The translations under genes were made by a program, and so were the position numbers. 64,000 nucleotides of DNA from Rhizobium nepotum 39/7 (GTDB lineage: Bacteria > Pseudomonadota > Alphaproteobacteria > Rhizobiales > Rhizobiaceae). The stretch covers positions 265,785 to 329,784 of the forward strand of contig NZ_JWJH01000003.1 of assembly GCF_000949865.1 (NCBI RefSeq), given 5' to 3'. Under the pieces are notes generated by a model. The model was given only the letters and a program-made list of their open reading frames with translations. It did no database searches and was not told the DNA's origin. The stretch's first letter is position 1. Every line of letters starts with the position of its first letter. Shown piece by piece: positions 37,122 through 46,906 of this stretch.

Positions 37122-38768
37122 TCAATGCAAAACCTTTGGCGGGTGCCAGCGCTTGCCCGTTGTTTTCGGCTTCGCGGCAAGGGTGATGACGTCAGCCGGC
37201 AGCGAAACCCTGGTCTTTGCCAGTTCCAGCCGGGCAAGGGCGGTCCGCGCCTTTTCGGCATATTCCAGATGCGTCGCGTCGTCCGAATGATAATGCTGCA
37301 ACCTGTCGAGGATTTCGGCGCCTTCCATCGTTCTTTCGGCCGCAATGAGGGCGACGGCGCATTTGTAGAGAGCCTCGCGGTGGAAGGGTGCGCGATTGGT
37401 CACCTGACGGAATGCTTCGGATGCCTCGTGGTATTGCTGTTGCGCCAGCCGCGTTTCGCCGATGCGCATCCACAGCAGAACCGGGTCCTGACCGCTGCCG
37501 AGGAGCCCGAGGAAAGCGATTTCCGCTTCCCGGAATTCGCCGCGGTCAAAGGTCAGATTGGCCAGCCCGAATTGCGCGCCAAGGTGATCGGGCGCTGCCG
37601 CCAGTACCTGGGAAAAGGCGATGTTGGCGGCCGCTTTCTTACCCATCTTGTAAAGTTTGAGGCCCTCTTCGTAGACGAAGCGAATGCTGCGCGGGTGGAG
37701 TGTGCCGCCGAGATTGTCGCCAGAGCGGGTGCGGAACAGCGTGCAGCTGAGTTTCTGTTCTTCCGGTCCGAAGAAATATTTATAGGGCTCGTTGCCGCGC
37801 AGGAAATCATAGGTCCTGAAACCCTGCTCTATGGCGCGGCGGATGCAGTGCCCATGCAGCACCAGCCCGGGTGAGGGGGTCTTCCAGTTTTCGTCACGGC
37901 CGGTGATGTAAAACAGTATCGACATTTTCTGCCGGTCGATGATGTTGGCAAGCGCACCCAGCGGCTGCTCTCCGAACCAGAGAACCGGCACTTCCAGATC
38001 ACCGCGAATATAGCAGTCCATCAGCATCTGCCGTGTCGCGCCGATCAGAAGTTCCGTGCGCTCCTTGCCCTTGTGAGGCGCCCAGCGGATGCGCCAGAAA
38101 TCGAACAGGATGTCCATATCCCGCTTGATCGTGTCCCTGGTCGCAAAAGTGATGTGGTATTCGTCGCCACCCTCCACCTTCCGCATGAAACGCCGCAGCT
38201 TCTGACGTGTCTGACTGCTCATATGGCTGTCGAGATAGCCGTCGAAGGTGTCCGGCAGGGTCACGACCGGGCAGATGCAATTGTTGATGTTGTAGGAGTT
38301 CGTCGGCATGTTGTCGCGGAACATGACGAGCGGACCCTGAAGCGCGCGGAGCATCGCATCGCGCCGTTCCGGCGGGCCGGAGAGATAGTCGAGCTTGAGT
38401 TCCGTCCAGTTCTGCTGCCGGATATAGGAGCAGAAACCGGCAACCGCGTTATTTTCATATTCCGGCAGGGTGATGAAGCCGGTGTAATCCGCCGCCGCGT
38501 TGCCGGCCATGACGATGCTGTCGTGAAAGCGGCCGGTTTTCTTGTCCGGTTCGGTGACGATGCGCAATGGAAAAAACGCCACATAGGGCGATCCTTCCGG
38601 GCGTTCTCTCAGCGCCAGAATGAACCAACGCTTGCGTCGCGGCATGTAATCCCGCAGCCATCCCCAGGACAGGAAATGCCGGGCGTGGGGATCGGCCATG
38701 AACACCGCGTCCCAGTTCTGCCGGATCGCCTCGAAGCCGGCGTCGGTGTCGATGATGTCGATACGCAT
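37122..38768 (-). CDS. GNAT-type acyltransferase (CelD/FemAB-like) with C-terminal TPR repeats
   Basis: 548 residues. Residues 1 to about 350 form a double GNAT-like unit of the CelD/BcsL type (QNWDAVFMADPHARHFLSWGWLRDYMP, LPDTFDGYLDSHMSSQTRQKLRRFMRKVE, LRGNEPYKYFFGPEEQ). Residues about 370-510 are helical repeats with TPR-like spacing (GKKAAANIAFSQVLAAAPDHLGAQFGLANL and following units). GGGAGGGGG precedes ATG at 38768. Relatives act in cellulose or other polysaccharide modification; that role is inferred. No neighbour on the same strand clearly shares its function. Confidence 0.75.
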   Translation of the reverse strand: MRIDIIDTDAGFEAIRQNWDAVFMADPHARHFLSWGWLRDYMPRRKRWFILALRERPEGSPYVAFFPLRIVTEPDKKTGRFHDSIVMAGNAAADYTGFITLPEYENNAVAGFCSYIRQQNWTELKLDYLSGPPERRDAMLRALQGPLVMFRDNMPTNSYNINNCICPVVTLPDTFDGYLDSHMSSQTRQKLRRFMRKVEGGDEYHITFATRDTIKRDMDILFDFWRIRWAPHKGKERTELLIGATRQMLMDCYIRGDLEVPVLWFGEQPLGALANIIDRQKMSILFYITGRDENWKTPSPGLVLHGHCIRRAIEQGFRTYDFLRGNEPYKYFFGPEEQKLSCTLFRTRSGDNLGGTLHPRSIRFVYEEGLKLYKMGKKAAANIAFSQVLAAAPDHLGAQFGLANLTFDRGEFREAEIAFLGLLGSGQDPVLLWMRIGETRLAQQQYHEASEAFRQVTNRAPFHREALYKCAVALIAAERTMEGAEILDRLQHYHSDDATHLEYAEKARTALARLELAKTRVSLPADVITLAAKPKTTGKRWHPPKVLH

Positions 38769-38947
38769 TCGTCCCCCTCCCAATACAGATCACACTTTCG
38801 GGAGGCTGCATTATTAGGGGCAAATCGCCGGCTTCAAATATTCCCTTCGGGTGAAAGGCCCACATCAAATGGGATTAGCCCGTGCTCTGTCCGCCGTTCG
38901 GGGGATGTGGCAAAAAAGCGCTTGTCAGCGGGTTGCGGCGCTCTAAC

Positions 38948-39157
38948 ATGCTGTCTGAATGCGCGCCGGATCAACAAGGTAAGCTTGCCGCTCTCGTCAA
39001 CAATGCCGGTATCTCGCCGAAGGGTGAAGGCGGAAGCCGTCTCGGCGTTGCCGACACCACGGCGGAAGTGGCGCAAACCATCTATTTCCTTTGCTCGGAA
39101 GAATCGAGCTACATCAACGGCGCAGAAATTCTCATCAATGGCGGCCAGCACGTCTGA
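38948..39157 (+). pseudogene. SDR gene remnant with internal deletion
   Basis: The frame reads ALVNNAGISPKGEGG...VADTT and then jumps to EVAQTIYFLCSEESSYINGAEILINGGQHV. The first part matches the NNAG region of a short-chain dehydrogenase (normally about residue 85) and the second its last 35 residues, so roughly 115 residues including the Ser-Tyr-Lys active site are missing, as is the N-terminal cofactor fold. It lies 37 bases before the class III aminotransferase. Confidence 0.75.
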
Positions 39158-39194
39158 CGCTTCAGCCCATTCAACCGAAACGGAGCCTTTATCC

Positions 39195-40547
39195 ATGACC
39201 ATCCTGCCGAATTCCGTCGAGGCACGCGATATCGCCTATCAGATGCATCCGAACGTCAACCTGCGCAAATTCGAGAAGACCGGCGGTCTGGTGATCGAGA
39301 GTGGTGAGGGCATCTACGTGACCGATAGCAGCGGCAAGCGCTATATCGAGGCGATGGCGGGGCTGTGGTCGGTAGCGCTTGGGTTCGGTGAACAGCGGCT
39401 GGTGGATGCTGCAACGAAGCAGATGCAGAAGCTGCCCTATTACCATACGTTCTCTTACAAGACGCACGGCCCATCCGTCGATCTTGCCGAACTTCTGATC
39501 GAACTTTCGCCGGTGCCGATGTCGAAGGTGCATTTCACCTCGTCTGGCTCGGAGGCGAACGATCTCGTCGCCAAGATGGTTTGGTATCGCTCCAATGCGC
39601 TCGGCAAAAAGGACAAGAAAAAGATCATCGGCCGCATCAAGGGTTATCATGGCGTGACGATCGCTTCGGCTTCGATCACCGGCCTGCCGCGCAATCACGA
39701 AAGCTTCGACCTGCCGCTCGACCGCATGCTGCACACGGCCTGCCCCTCCTATGTGCATTTCGGCAGGGACGGCGAAAGCGAGGCGGATTTCACTACGCGT
39801 ATCCTGAAGGAACTCGAAGATTTGATCCTCAGCGAAGGCCCCGAAACCGTCGCCGCCTTCTGGGGCGAGCCGGTGATGGGTGCGGGCGGCGTGCTGCTGC
39901 CGCCGGAAGGCTATTGGGAAGGCGTGCAGGCGATCCTGAAGAAATACGACATTCTGCTTGTCGTGGATGAGGTGATCTGCGGGTTCGGCCGCACTGGAAA
40001 GATGTTCGCCTGCGAGACCTATGGTATCAAGCCTGACGTGCTTGTCGTTTCCAAGCAGATATCGTCGTCCTACATGCCGCTTTCGGCACTCATCATGAAT
40101 GACGATTTCTACCAGCCGATCGCCGACGAGTCCGATCGCATCGGCTCCTTCGGTCATGGTTATACCGCCTCCGGCCACCCGGTCGCGACGGCCGTGGGTC
40201 TGGAAAATCTGAAGATCATCCAGGAGCGCGATCTGGTCGGCAATGTCGCCCGGCTGGAAGGAAAGTTCCTCGATCATCTGAAGGCACTTGCGAACCACCC
40301 GCTTGTGCATTCCTCGCGTGGCGTCGGTCTCCTCGGCGCGCTGGAGATAAAGCCATGGGAGGGCACGAAGCCGGGCGATGCGACGCTCGCCATCGCCGCC
40401 GCCATCGAGGAGGAGGGTGTAATCACCCGGCCGATCGGCGAAGCCATCTGCTTCTGCCCGCCGCTGATCATCACGGCCGAGCAGCTTGACGACCTGTTCG
40501 CCGGTGTGAAGCGCGGTCTCGACAAGGTCGCGGCGGCACGCGCCTGA
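39195..40547 (+). CDS. Class III aminotransferase (omega-transaminase)
   Basis: PLP-dependent enzyme, 450 residues, of the group annotated as aspartate aminotransferase family or putrescine/GABA:pyruvate transaminases. Landmarks: YIEAMAGLWSVALGFG, FTSSGSEANDLVAKM, IIGRIKGYHGVTIAS, EPVMGAGGVLLPPEGYWEGV, LVVDEVICGFGRTG and the PLP lysine in VVSKQISSSYMPLSA. GGAG lies about 10 bases before ATG. A very long frame continues upstream to 38073 but is antisense to the GNAT-TPR gene and spurious. It is not a close copy of the transaminase at 11585. Confidence 0.88.
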   Translation: MTILPNSVEARDIAYQMHPNVNLRKFEKTGGLVIESGEGIYVTDSSGKRYIEAMAGLWSVALGFGEQRLVDAATKQMQKLPYYHTFSYKTHGPSVDLAELLIELSPVPMSKVHFTSSGSEANDLVAKMVWYRSNALGKKDKKKIIGRIKGYHGVTIASASITGLPRNHESFDLPLDRMLHTACPSYVHFGRDGESEADFTTRILKELEDLILSEGPETVAAFWGEPVMGAGGVLLPPEGYWEGVQAILKKYDILLVVDEVICGFGRTGKMFACETYGIKPDVLVVSKQISSSYMPLSALIMNDDFYQPIADESDRIGSFGHGYTASGHPVATAVGLENLKIIQERDLVGNVARLEGKFLDHLKALANHPLVHSSRGVGLLGALEIKPWEGTKPGDATLAIAAAIEEEGVITRPIGEAICFCPPLIITAEQLDDLFAGVKRGLDKVAAARA

Positions 40548-40604
40548 CGACTTTGCGAATGGTCCCGGCCGGTTTATCCGGCCGGGCATAGCTGTTTAGT
40601 CGCC

Positions 40605-41042
40605 TTATCCCCGGTATGCTACAAGCACCGCGCCGCAGGCGATCAGCGCCACTCCCAGCCAGTTGGGCAGCGACAGCCGTTCTCCCAGAAACAGCACAGC
40701 GAAGACGGCGACAAAGACGACACTGAGCTTGTCGATGGGAGCGACGCGGGCCGCATCGCCGATTTTCAGCGCCCGGAAGTAACATATCCACGAAGCGCCG
40801 GTCGCCAGACCCGAGAGCACGAGAAAGGTCCAGGTGCGCCCCGAAATGGTGGAGGGCTGCTGCCAGTTGCCGGTGACATAAACCATCAGCCCGGCAGCGG
40901 CGAGGATGACGATGGTGCGGATGAAGGTGGCGAAATCGGAATTGACGTTTTCGATGCCGATCTTCGCAAAAATCGCGGTCAATGCCGCGAAAGCCGCCGA
41001 TAGCAGCGCCCAGAATTGCCAGGCCAGAAACAGGTTCTTCAT
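40605..41042 (-). CDS. EamA-type half-size transporter (DMT superfamily)
   Basis: 145 residues with about five membrane helices, one EamA repeat only (full DMT exporters have two), so it probably works as a dimer. AAFAALTAIFAKIGIENVNSDFATFIRT at the start and DKLSVVFVAVFAVLFLGERLS...GVALIACGAVLVAY at the end are the EamA signature. It is convergent with the aminotransferase. Substrate unknown. Confidence 0.8.
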   Translation of the reverse strand: MKNLFLAWQFWALLSAAFAALTAIFAKIGIENVNSDFATFIRTIVILAAAGLMVYVTGNWQQPSTISGRTWTFLVLSGLATGASWICYFRALKIGDAARVAPIDKLSVVFVAVFAVLFLGERLSLPNWLGVALIACGAVLVAYRG

Positions 41043-41147
41043 GCGGGCCTACTCCGTTCTTCGCATTCGTTTTTGCTTGATCTGGCCTATAACATCGGCA
41101 CGGCGTTAAAAACTGTTTTCGGCGGTTGTGAAGGCTTCAAACGATGA

Positions 41148-41180
41148 AAGGCCGGCGCATCGATGTGATGCGCCGGCCTT
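41148..41180 (-). terminator. Hairpin downstream of dctA
   Basis: A perfect 14-bp stem (AAGGCCGGCGCATC / GATGCGCCGGCCTT) with a 5-base loop, 55 bases beyond the dctA stop. On the minus strand it is followed by TTCATCGTTTG, a weak T-tract, so it is a probable dctA terminator. Confidence 0.65.
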
Positions 41181-41234
41181 CATGCAAAAGCCTGCCCGGA
41201 CAGAACCGGGACAGGCGGACCTTGGGAGGCCGTA

Positions 41235-42581
41235 TTATTCGGCGGGTTGAACCGCACCCGGAAGCTGATCCACATCGGCTATGCCGGTGAATTCTTCCTG
41301 ACCGCCCAGCACGCGGGCGAGTTGATCTTCGTCCAGTTCGCCTTCCCAGCGGGCGACAACGATGGTTGCGACCGCATTGCCGACGAAGTTGGTGAGCGCA
41401 CGGCACTCCGACATGAAGCGGTCGATGCCGAGGATCAGCGCCATGCCGGCAACCGGAACCGAAGGCACGACGGAGAGCGTTGCGGCCAGCGTGATGAAGC
41501 CTGCGCCGGTAATGCCGGCAGCACCCTTGGACGAAAGCATCGCCACGAGCAGCAGCAGGATCTGTTCGCCGAAGGACAGGTGGATGCCGGTCGCCTGTGC
41601 GATGAAGAGAGCCGCCAGCGTCATGTAGATGTTGGTGCCGTCGAGGTTGAAGGAATAGCCGGTGGGGATGACGAGACCGACGACGGAGCGCTTGCAGCCC
41701 GCCTTTTCCATCTTGCTCATCAGGCCGGGCAACGCGGCTTCGGAAGACGATGTGCCGAGAACCAGCAGCAGTTCTTCCTTGATGTAGCGGATAAGCGCGA
41801 CGATGGAGAAGCCGTTATAGCGGCAGACGGCACCGAGAACCACGAACACGAACAAGGCGGACGTGATGTAGAAGGTGCCGATCAGCATGGCGAGGTTGGT
41901 GACGGACGAGATGCCGTATTTGCCGATGGTGAAAGCCATGGCGCCGAAAGCGCCTATGGGGGCTGCCTTCATCAGGATCGCGACCAGCTTGAAGATCGGA
42001 TACATCATGGCATGCATGAAATCGGTGACGGGCTTGCCCTTTTCGCCGACGATGCCGAGCGCGATGCCGAACAGCACGGAGAAGAACAGCACTTGCAGGA
42101 TATCACCGCTGGCGAATGCACCGACGATGGTAGTCGGGATGATGTTCATCAGGAAGCCGGTGATGGTCTGCTCATGGGCCTTGTCGGCGTAGGTCGCGAC
42201 GGCCGAGGCATCCAGCGTGGACGGATCGATGTTCATGCCGGCGCCCGGCTGCACCGTGTTGGCGACAATGAGGCCGACGATGAGCGCGAGCGTGGAGAAT
42301 GTCAGGAAGTAGATCATGGCCTTGCCGGCCACGCGCCCGACCTTCTTCATGTCGTTCATGCCGGCAATGCCGGTTGCAACCGTGAGGAAGATGACGGGCG
42401 CGATAATCATCTTGACGAGGCGGATGAAGCCGTCGCCCAGCGGCTTCAGCTGTTCGGCGAAGGCCGGATAGAAATGGCCGAGCGCGATACCGGCGATGAT
42501 GGCGACCAGAACCTGGAAATACAGGTGCTTGTAAAATGGCTGCTTGGCGTGGCCTGCAGCCACGGCTGTCGTATCGATCAT
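41235..42581 (-). CDS. dctA: C4-dicarboxylate:proton/sodium symporter DctA
   Basis: 448 residues, inner-membrane importer of succinate, fumarate and malate, essential in rhizobial symbiotic nitrogen fixation. Typical features: start [43 protein letters not shown] (serine-rich re-entrant hairpin), [23 protein letters not shown], and [21 protein letters not shown]. Divergent from dctBD; expression should depend on DctB/DctD and sigma-54 via the promoter at 42670-42685. GAGGA lies upstream of ATG. Confidence 0.96.
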   Translation of the reverse strand: MIDTTAVAAGHAKQPFYKHLYFQVLVAIIAGIALGHFYPAFAEQLKPLGDGFIRLVKMIIAPVIFLTVATGIAGMNDMKKVGRVAGKAMIYFLTFSTLALIVGLIVANTVQPGAGMNIDPSTLDASAVATYADKAHEQTITGFLMNIIPTTIVGAFASGDILQVLFFSVLFGIALGIVGEKGKPVTDFMHAMMYPIFKLVAILMKAAPIGAFGAMAFTIGKYGISSVTNLAMLIGTFYITSALFVFVVLGAVCRYNGFSIVALIRYIKEELLLVLGTSSSEAALPGLMSKMEKAGCKRSVVGLVIPTGYSFNLDGTNIYMTLAALFIAQATGIHLSFGEQILLLLVAMLSSKGAAGITGAGFITLAATLSVVPSVPVAGMALILGIDRFMSECRALTNFVGNAVATIVVARWEGELDEDQLARVLGGQEEFTGIADVDQLPGAVQPAE

Positions 42582-42669
42582 GTTTTTTCCTCCTCGGCCT
42601 CACCCTGCCTTTATTGGCCTCCCGGGATCGCCGTGACGTTGACGGCTTCGCGCCGATTGAGGAGTCATG

Positions 42670-42685
42670 TGCAATACGCATGCCA
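42670..42685 (-). promoter_or_regulatory. Sigma-54 (RpoN) promoter of dctA
   Basis: The minus strand reads TGGCATGCGTATTGCA, matching the -24/-12 consensus TGGCAYG-N4-TTGCA exactly. It lies 89 bases upstream of the dctA start codon, as expected for this gene in rhizobia. Confidence 0.9.
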
Positions 42686-42760
42686 GATGTGCTTATTTGG
42701 TGTAACTGACTGATTTGAAAAGTACTTTTTATTGGCGCTTTGCCGGCCCGGAGACATCTG

Positions 42761-42809
42761 TGTGGAATTCCGGACAAAATCCCTTGCGATCGGTGTGTAA
42801 ATCCGCACA
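42761..42809. promoter_or_regulatory. Two DctD-like upstream activator sites
   Basis: Dyads TGTGGAATTCCGGACA (42761-42776) and TGTGTAAATCCGCACA (42794-42809) share TGTG...TCCG-x-ACA and lie about 75 and 110 bases upstream of the sigma-54 promoter. Tandem sites of this type bind DctD in rhizobia. The second ends 8 bases before the dctB start, so DctD could also affect dctBD. Confidence 0.75.
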
Positions 42810-42817
42810 ATTGTCGC

Positions 42818-44659
42818 ATGGCCCATGAAGAGCAGGTATCTCATTCCCAGGCGAAACGGCGGGCGCAATGGCTGGCGCTGGCGGGCCTGTGGCTGCTCGT
42901 CAGTCTCGGCATCCTGCTGGCGGCCGATGAGTTCGCCCGTATCCGGGCGATGCGGACGACGGGGCTTGAAGCTTCCACGGATGCCGAACTGAAGATTGCG
43001 CTTCTGAATGTCGCGCTGGAACGGCCCCGCGCCATTCCGCTGGTTCTGTCCGGCGATCCCGATCTGGCCACCGCGCTGGACGGCGGCGGTGCCTCCGCCA
43101 TTGACCGGCTGAACCGCAAGCTGGAAGGGCTGATCGAAGGCACGCAGTCGTCGGTGATCTATGTCACCGGGCCGACCGGATTGACCATCGCATCCAGCAA
43201 CTGGCGGCAGGCCGACAGCTTCGTCGGCACCAATTATGCATTCCGGGAGTATTTTCAGGCAGCGATGAATACCGGCATGTCCGAACATTATGCGCTCGGC
43301 AATGTCAGCCGTCGGCCGGGTCTCTACATCTCCCGCCGCGTCGATGCCGCCGACGGAAGACCGCTTGGTGTCGTCATTGCCAAGGTCGAGTTCAACCGGC
43401 TGGAAGCGGATTGGAACATTGGCGGCAGGCCGGTCTATGTGGTTGACAGGAACGGCGTCGTGTTGATGACGAGCGTGCCGGAATGGCGCTTCAAGACCGT
43501 GGCACCCATTGACGGGGCGCGGCGGAAAGCCATTTCCGAAAGCCTGCAATTCGGCAACGAGGCGCTTTCCTTATTGCCCTTCCGGGCAGCCCGGTCGCCG
43601 CAGGATGGTGCTCCTCTCGTCCATGTTGACGAACCCGGCGGGCAGCGCGGCGATTATCTGCGGCTGGAAATGCCGGTGCCGACCACCTCATGGACATTGC
43701 ATTATCTGCAACCCGTCGCACCGGCGCTGAACGCCGCCATCCGCGAGGGCAGGGTGGTGGCGCTGGCGATGCTGATGCCGCTGATGGCTCTTTCGGCGCT
43801 GTGGTTGTGGCGCAGGCACAAGGCGCTACGGGAAAAGGAAGAGGAACAGCGCGCCCGCACTGAGCTGGAAATCAAGGTGCAGGAGCGGACGCGCGACCTG
43901 ACGAAAACCCGCGACCACCTTCAGGCGGAAATTGCCCTGCACGAAAAGACGACAGGTGAATTGCGCAATGTGCAGCACGAACTGGTGCAGGCCAACCGCC
44001 TTTCCATTCTCGGCCAGGTGGCGGCGGGTGTGGCGCATGAGATCAACCAGCCGGTGGCGACAATCCGCACCTTTGCCGACAATGCCCGTACCCTGCTGAA
44101 ACGCGACCGCGTGTCCGAGGCGACCGAAAATCTCGAAAACATCGCGGCCTTGACCGAGCGTATCGGCACGATCACCGGCGACTTGAAGATATTGGCCCGC
44201 AAGGGCCGCACCGCCGCCGAGCCTGTAAGCGTCAGACTGGTCGTCGAAGGTGCGGTCATGCTGTTGCGCAGCCGTTTTTCCGGACAGATGGATGCGCTGG
44301 ATATCGTGTTGCCGGATCAGGATATGAAAGTACTCGGCAGCCGTATCCGGCTCGAGCAAATCCTCATCAACCTTCTGCAAAACGCGCTGGAAGCTACTGA
44401 AGAGATTGGCGCTGCCCGCGTCGAGGTGCGTGTGCGCGAAGAAAGCGACATGGTCGTGCTTTCGGTCAGCGACAATGGCGCAGGCATCCCCGAAGCCATC
44501 CGCGCCCAGCTTTTTTCGCCCTTCAATACCTCCAAGGAAAGCGGGCTTGGCCTTGGCCTCGTCATCTCCAACGATATCGCTTCCGACTATGGCGGTCGCA
44601 TCGAGGTGACGAGCACCGGGGCGGGCACGTCTTTTTCCGTTTATCTGAAGCGAGCATGA
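42818..44659 (+). CDS. dctB: C4-dicarboxylate sensor histidine kinase DctB
   Basis: Membrane sensor, 613 residues: helix near 20-38, a periplasmic double-PDC sensor of about 260 residues ([26 protein letters not shown]), a second helix near 305-325, a coiled linker, then HisKA ([20 protein letters not shown], phospho-His) and HATPase (N-box [27 protein letters not shown]). It phosphorylates DctD in response to dicarboxylates. ATG at 42818 starts at the natural N-terminus but has a poor Shine-Dalgarno; further upstream the frame would run through the DctD sites. Confidence 0.95.
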   Translation: MAHEEQVSHSQAKRRAQWLALAGLWLLVSLGILLAADEFARIRAMRTTGLEASTDAELKIALLNVALERPRAIPLVLSGDPDLATALDGGGASAIDRLNRKLEGLIEGTQSSVIYVTGPTGLTIASSNWRQADSFVGTNYAFREYFQAAMNTGMSEHYALGNVSRRPGLYISRRVDAADGRPLGVVIAKVEFNRLEADWNIGGRPVYVVDRNGVVLMTSVPEWRFKTVAPIDGARRKAISESLQFGNEALSLLPFRAARSPQDGAPLVHVDEPGGQRGDYLRLEMPVPTTSWTLHYLQPVAPALNAAIREGRVVALAMLMPLMALSALWLWRRHKALREKEEEQRARTELEIKVQERTRDLTKTRDHLQAEIALHEKTTGELRNVQHELVQANRLSILGQVAAGVAHEINQPVATIRTFADNARTLLKRDRVSEATENLENIAALTERIGTITGDLKILARKGRTAAEPVSVRLVVEGAVMLLRSRFSGQMDALDIVLPDQDMKVLGSRIRLEQILINLLQNALEATEEIGAARVEVRVREESDMVVLSVSDNGAGIPEAIRAQLFSPFNTSKESGLGLGLVISNDIASDYGGRIEVTSTGAGTSFSVYLKRA

Positions 44660-44660
44660 C

Positions 44661-46025
44661 ATGACGATGGATGCAACCATATTTCTGGTGGACGACGATT
44701 CCCAACTGCGCAAGGCGATGGTGCAGACATTGGAACTCGATGGATTGCCGGTCACGTCCTTTTCCCGCGCCGAGCAGGCGCTTGCGGCGCTGAACGAGGA
44801 TTTCGACGGCATCATCATCACCGATGTGCGTATGCCCGGCATGACCGGCCTTGAGTTCTTCGAGCGTGTGCGCAGGATCGATGCCGATCTGCCGGTCATC
44901 CTCATCACCGGCCACGGCGATGTGCCGATGGCGGTCGATGCGATTCACAACGGCGCTTACGATTTTATCGCCAAGCCTTTTCCGGCCGAACGCATGGTGG
45001 AAAGTGCCCGCCGCGCTTTGGAAAAGCGCCGTCTGGTGCTGGAAAACCGTGCCCTTCGTCGGGCAGGGGCTCAAGCGGAGGACGATCTGCCGTTGATCGG
45101 CCAGACCCCCGCAATGGAGCGCCTGCGCACCACGCTCAGGCACATTGCCGATACGGATGTGGATGTGCTGGTGGCGGGCGAAACGGGCAGCGGCAAGGAA
45201 GTGGTGGCAACGGCGCTTCACCGCTGGAGCAAGAAGCGCTCCAGGGGTAATTTCGTGGCGCTGAATTGCGGGGCGTTGCCGGAAACGGTGATCGAAAGCG
45301 AGCTTTTCGGCCATGAGCCTGGTGCTTTCACCGGGGCGCAAAAAAAGCGCGTCGGCCGCATTGAACATTCCAGTGGCGGCACGCTGTTTCTGGACGAGAT
45401 CGAAAGCATGCCGCTTGCCGTGCAGGTGAAGATGCTGCGCGTTCTGGAAATGCGCGAAGTCTCGCCGCTTGGTTCCAACGAGGAGCGGCAGGTCGATATT
45501 CGCGTGGTGGCGGCAGCCAAGGTCGATCTTGGCGATCCGGCCGAGCGCGGCACCTTTCGCGAGGATCTTTATTACCGACTGAATGTGGTGACACTATCCA
45601 TCCCGCCGTTGCGCGAGCGCAGGGCGGATATTCCGCTACTCTTCTCCCACTTCGTCACCAAGGCCGCCAACCGTTTCAACATGCCGGTGCCGCAGATAAG
45701 CGCCGGCGTTTCCCGCCGTCTCAACGATCACGACTGGCCGGGCAATGTGCGCGAACTCGGGCATTTCGCCGAAAGGGTGGTGCTGGGGCTGGAGACGGAA
45801 GCGGCGGCTGCGCCGGTTGCGCAAACGGCTATCCCGGCTTCCGGCACCCTGCCGGAGCGCATGGACCAGATCGAGGCGCAGATCATCCGCGAAACGCTGG
45901 CGCAATCGAACGGAGACGTAGCGGAGACGATCGCGACGCTCGGCATTGCCCGCAAGACCTTTTACGACAAGCTGCAACGCCACGGCATCAACCGGGCGGA
46001 TTACGTAAAGAACGGCGCGGCGTGA
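44661..46025 (+). CDS. dctD: Sigma-54-dependent response regulator DctD
   Basis: 454 residues: receiver domain ([13 protein letters not shown]; phospho-Asp55 in ITDVRMPG), a central AAA+ domain with Walker [10 protein letters not shown], the sigma-54-contacting GAFTGA loop, [15 protein letters not shown], and a C-terminal Fis-type helix-turn-helix ([25 protein letters not shown]). It starts two bases after the dctB stop. It activates dctA from the paired upstream sites. An alternative start two codons later is possible. Confidence 0.96.
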   Translation: MTMDATIFLVDDDSQLRKAMVQTLELDGLPVTSFSRAEQALAALNEDFDGIIITDVRMPGMTGLEFFERVRRIDADLPVILITGHGDVPMAVDAIHNGAYDFIAKPFPAERMVESARRALEKRRLVLENRALRRAGAQAEDDLPLIGQTPAMERLRTTLRHIADTDVDVLVAGETGSGKEVVATALHRWSKKRSRGNFVALNCGALPETVIESELFGHEPGAFTGAQKKRVGRIEHSSGGTLFLDEIESMPLAVQVKMLRVLEMREVSPLGSNEERQVDIRVVAAAKVDLGDPAERGTFREDLYYRLNVVTLSIPPLRERRADIPLLFSHFVTKAANRFNMPVPQISAGVSRRLNDHDWPGNVRELGHFAERVVLGLETEAAAAPVAQTAIPASGTLPERMDQIEAQIIRETLAQSNGDVAETIATLGIARKTFYDKLQRHGINRADYVKNGAA

Positions 46026-46067
46026 AAAGAGCCGCAGCGTTTTGGGTTGCTCGCCCCACTCGGTGTC

Positions 46068-46135
46068 ATCCTCGCCCTTGAGGCGAGGATCCATCGGTGC
46101 ACAGAAGTGTGGGTCCTCGCCTCAAGGGCGAGGAT
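46068..46135. repeat. Long perfect inverted repeat (intergenic palindrome) after dctD
   Basis: Arms at 46069-46089 and 46114-46134 are exact 21-base reverse complements, each itself nearly palindromic (CTCGCC-x-T-x-GAGGCGAG type). The loop side extends pairing by several bases. Such elements recur in rhizobial intergenic DNA; here it may also end dctBD transcription. Confidence 0.85.
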
Positions 46136-46218
46136 AGCGGAGAAAGAATTATCGCGCGTCGTCAGTATTTACGCCGCAGCCTCTCGGCTGTGGCTCCTGC
46201 CGGAACTCGCTCTCGCGA

Positions 46219-46722
46219 TTAGCCCGCTACGCAGAAGTGGCGCTGGCCGTCATAGTCCGTAAAGGTGCCGGTCCGGGTATTGAAGCTTCTGTAACGCTGC
46301 GAGCAATAGTCGTACCACGCATTGGTCCACGGCTCGATGGTGCGATAGGCGGGACGCTGACCGTATACGGGGCGGCTGTCATAGACGGGCTGCGCGCGGT
46401 AAACCGGTGCCGGACGATAGGCGGGGGCAGGACGATAGACCGGCTGCGGCTGGTAGTTCCGGTACTCCGGCTCTTCATAGACGTAGCTCGGCTCATAACG
46501 GCGGGGCGGGTCGACATAGACGCGCTCATCGTCCACGGGTGCCGGGCGGGAAAGGGCTGAACCAACGGCGACACCGGCGGCAAGACCGAGAACGCCACCC
46601 AGAATGGCGGCATCGCGACGGTCGCGGCGACCCCAGTCATCGGCGGATGCGCTGTTGAAAGGAACGATCGTCGCAGCGGCGACGGCGATAGTCAGAACGG
46701 TTTTAGCTGCAAAGGACGACAT
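46219..46722 (-). CDS. BA14K-family exported protein with YRPAP repeats
   Basis: 167 residues: a signal peptide (TVLTIAVAAATIVPFNSASA), a Gly/Ala helix (AAILGGVLGLAAGVAVGSAL), then a Tyr-Pro-rich repeat region (QPVYRPAPAYRPAPVYRAQPVY) and a C-terminal BA14K-like domain (AWYDYCSQRYRSFNTRTGTFTDYDGQRHFC). GGAAGAAG precedes ATG at 46722. Family members are surface or periplasmic proteins with lectin-like activity reported in Brucella. Monocistronic. Confidence 0.82.
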   Translation of the reverse strand: MSSFAAKTVLTIAVAAATIVPFNSASADDWGRRDRRDAAILGGVLGLAAGVAVGSALSRPAPVDDERVYVDPPRRYEPSYVYEEPEYRNYQPQPVYRPAPAYRPAPVYRAQPVYDSRPVYGQRPAYRTIEPWTNAWYDYCSQRYRSFNTRTGTFTDYDGQRHFCVAG

Positions 46723-46906
46723 GGTCTTCTTCCATCCGGGTTGGCAGGGCGCTGCCAGTTGCAAATTCGATGGTTAAAGAAATATAGCTCCCCTGCTGAA
46801 CGGCCGCTGAATGAATTGTGGCGGGCCGGCGGCGGTACTTACTCAATTCCTGTTTGCTTGGTCCGCACGCTTCGCGCTAGAACTCAACAACAAACAGGAC
46901 ACGCCC

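Noticed and set aside
38073..39194. Long upstream extension of the aminotransferase frame
   Set aside because: It is antisense to the GNAT-TPR gene and crosses the SDR remnant; the enzyme's conserved start and SD are at 39195.
41247..42713. 488-codon plus-strand frame opposite dctA
   Set aside because: Composition rich in Asp/Gly/His typical of the antisense of a hydrophobic GC-rich gene; dctA is unambiguous.
42740..42817. Longer N-terminus for DctB
   Set aside because: The added stretch runs through the DctD-like dyads and has Arg/Cys-rich non-coding character.
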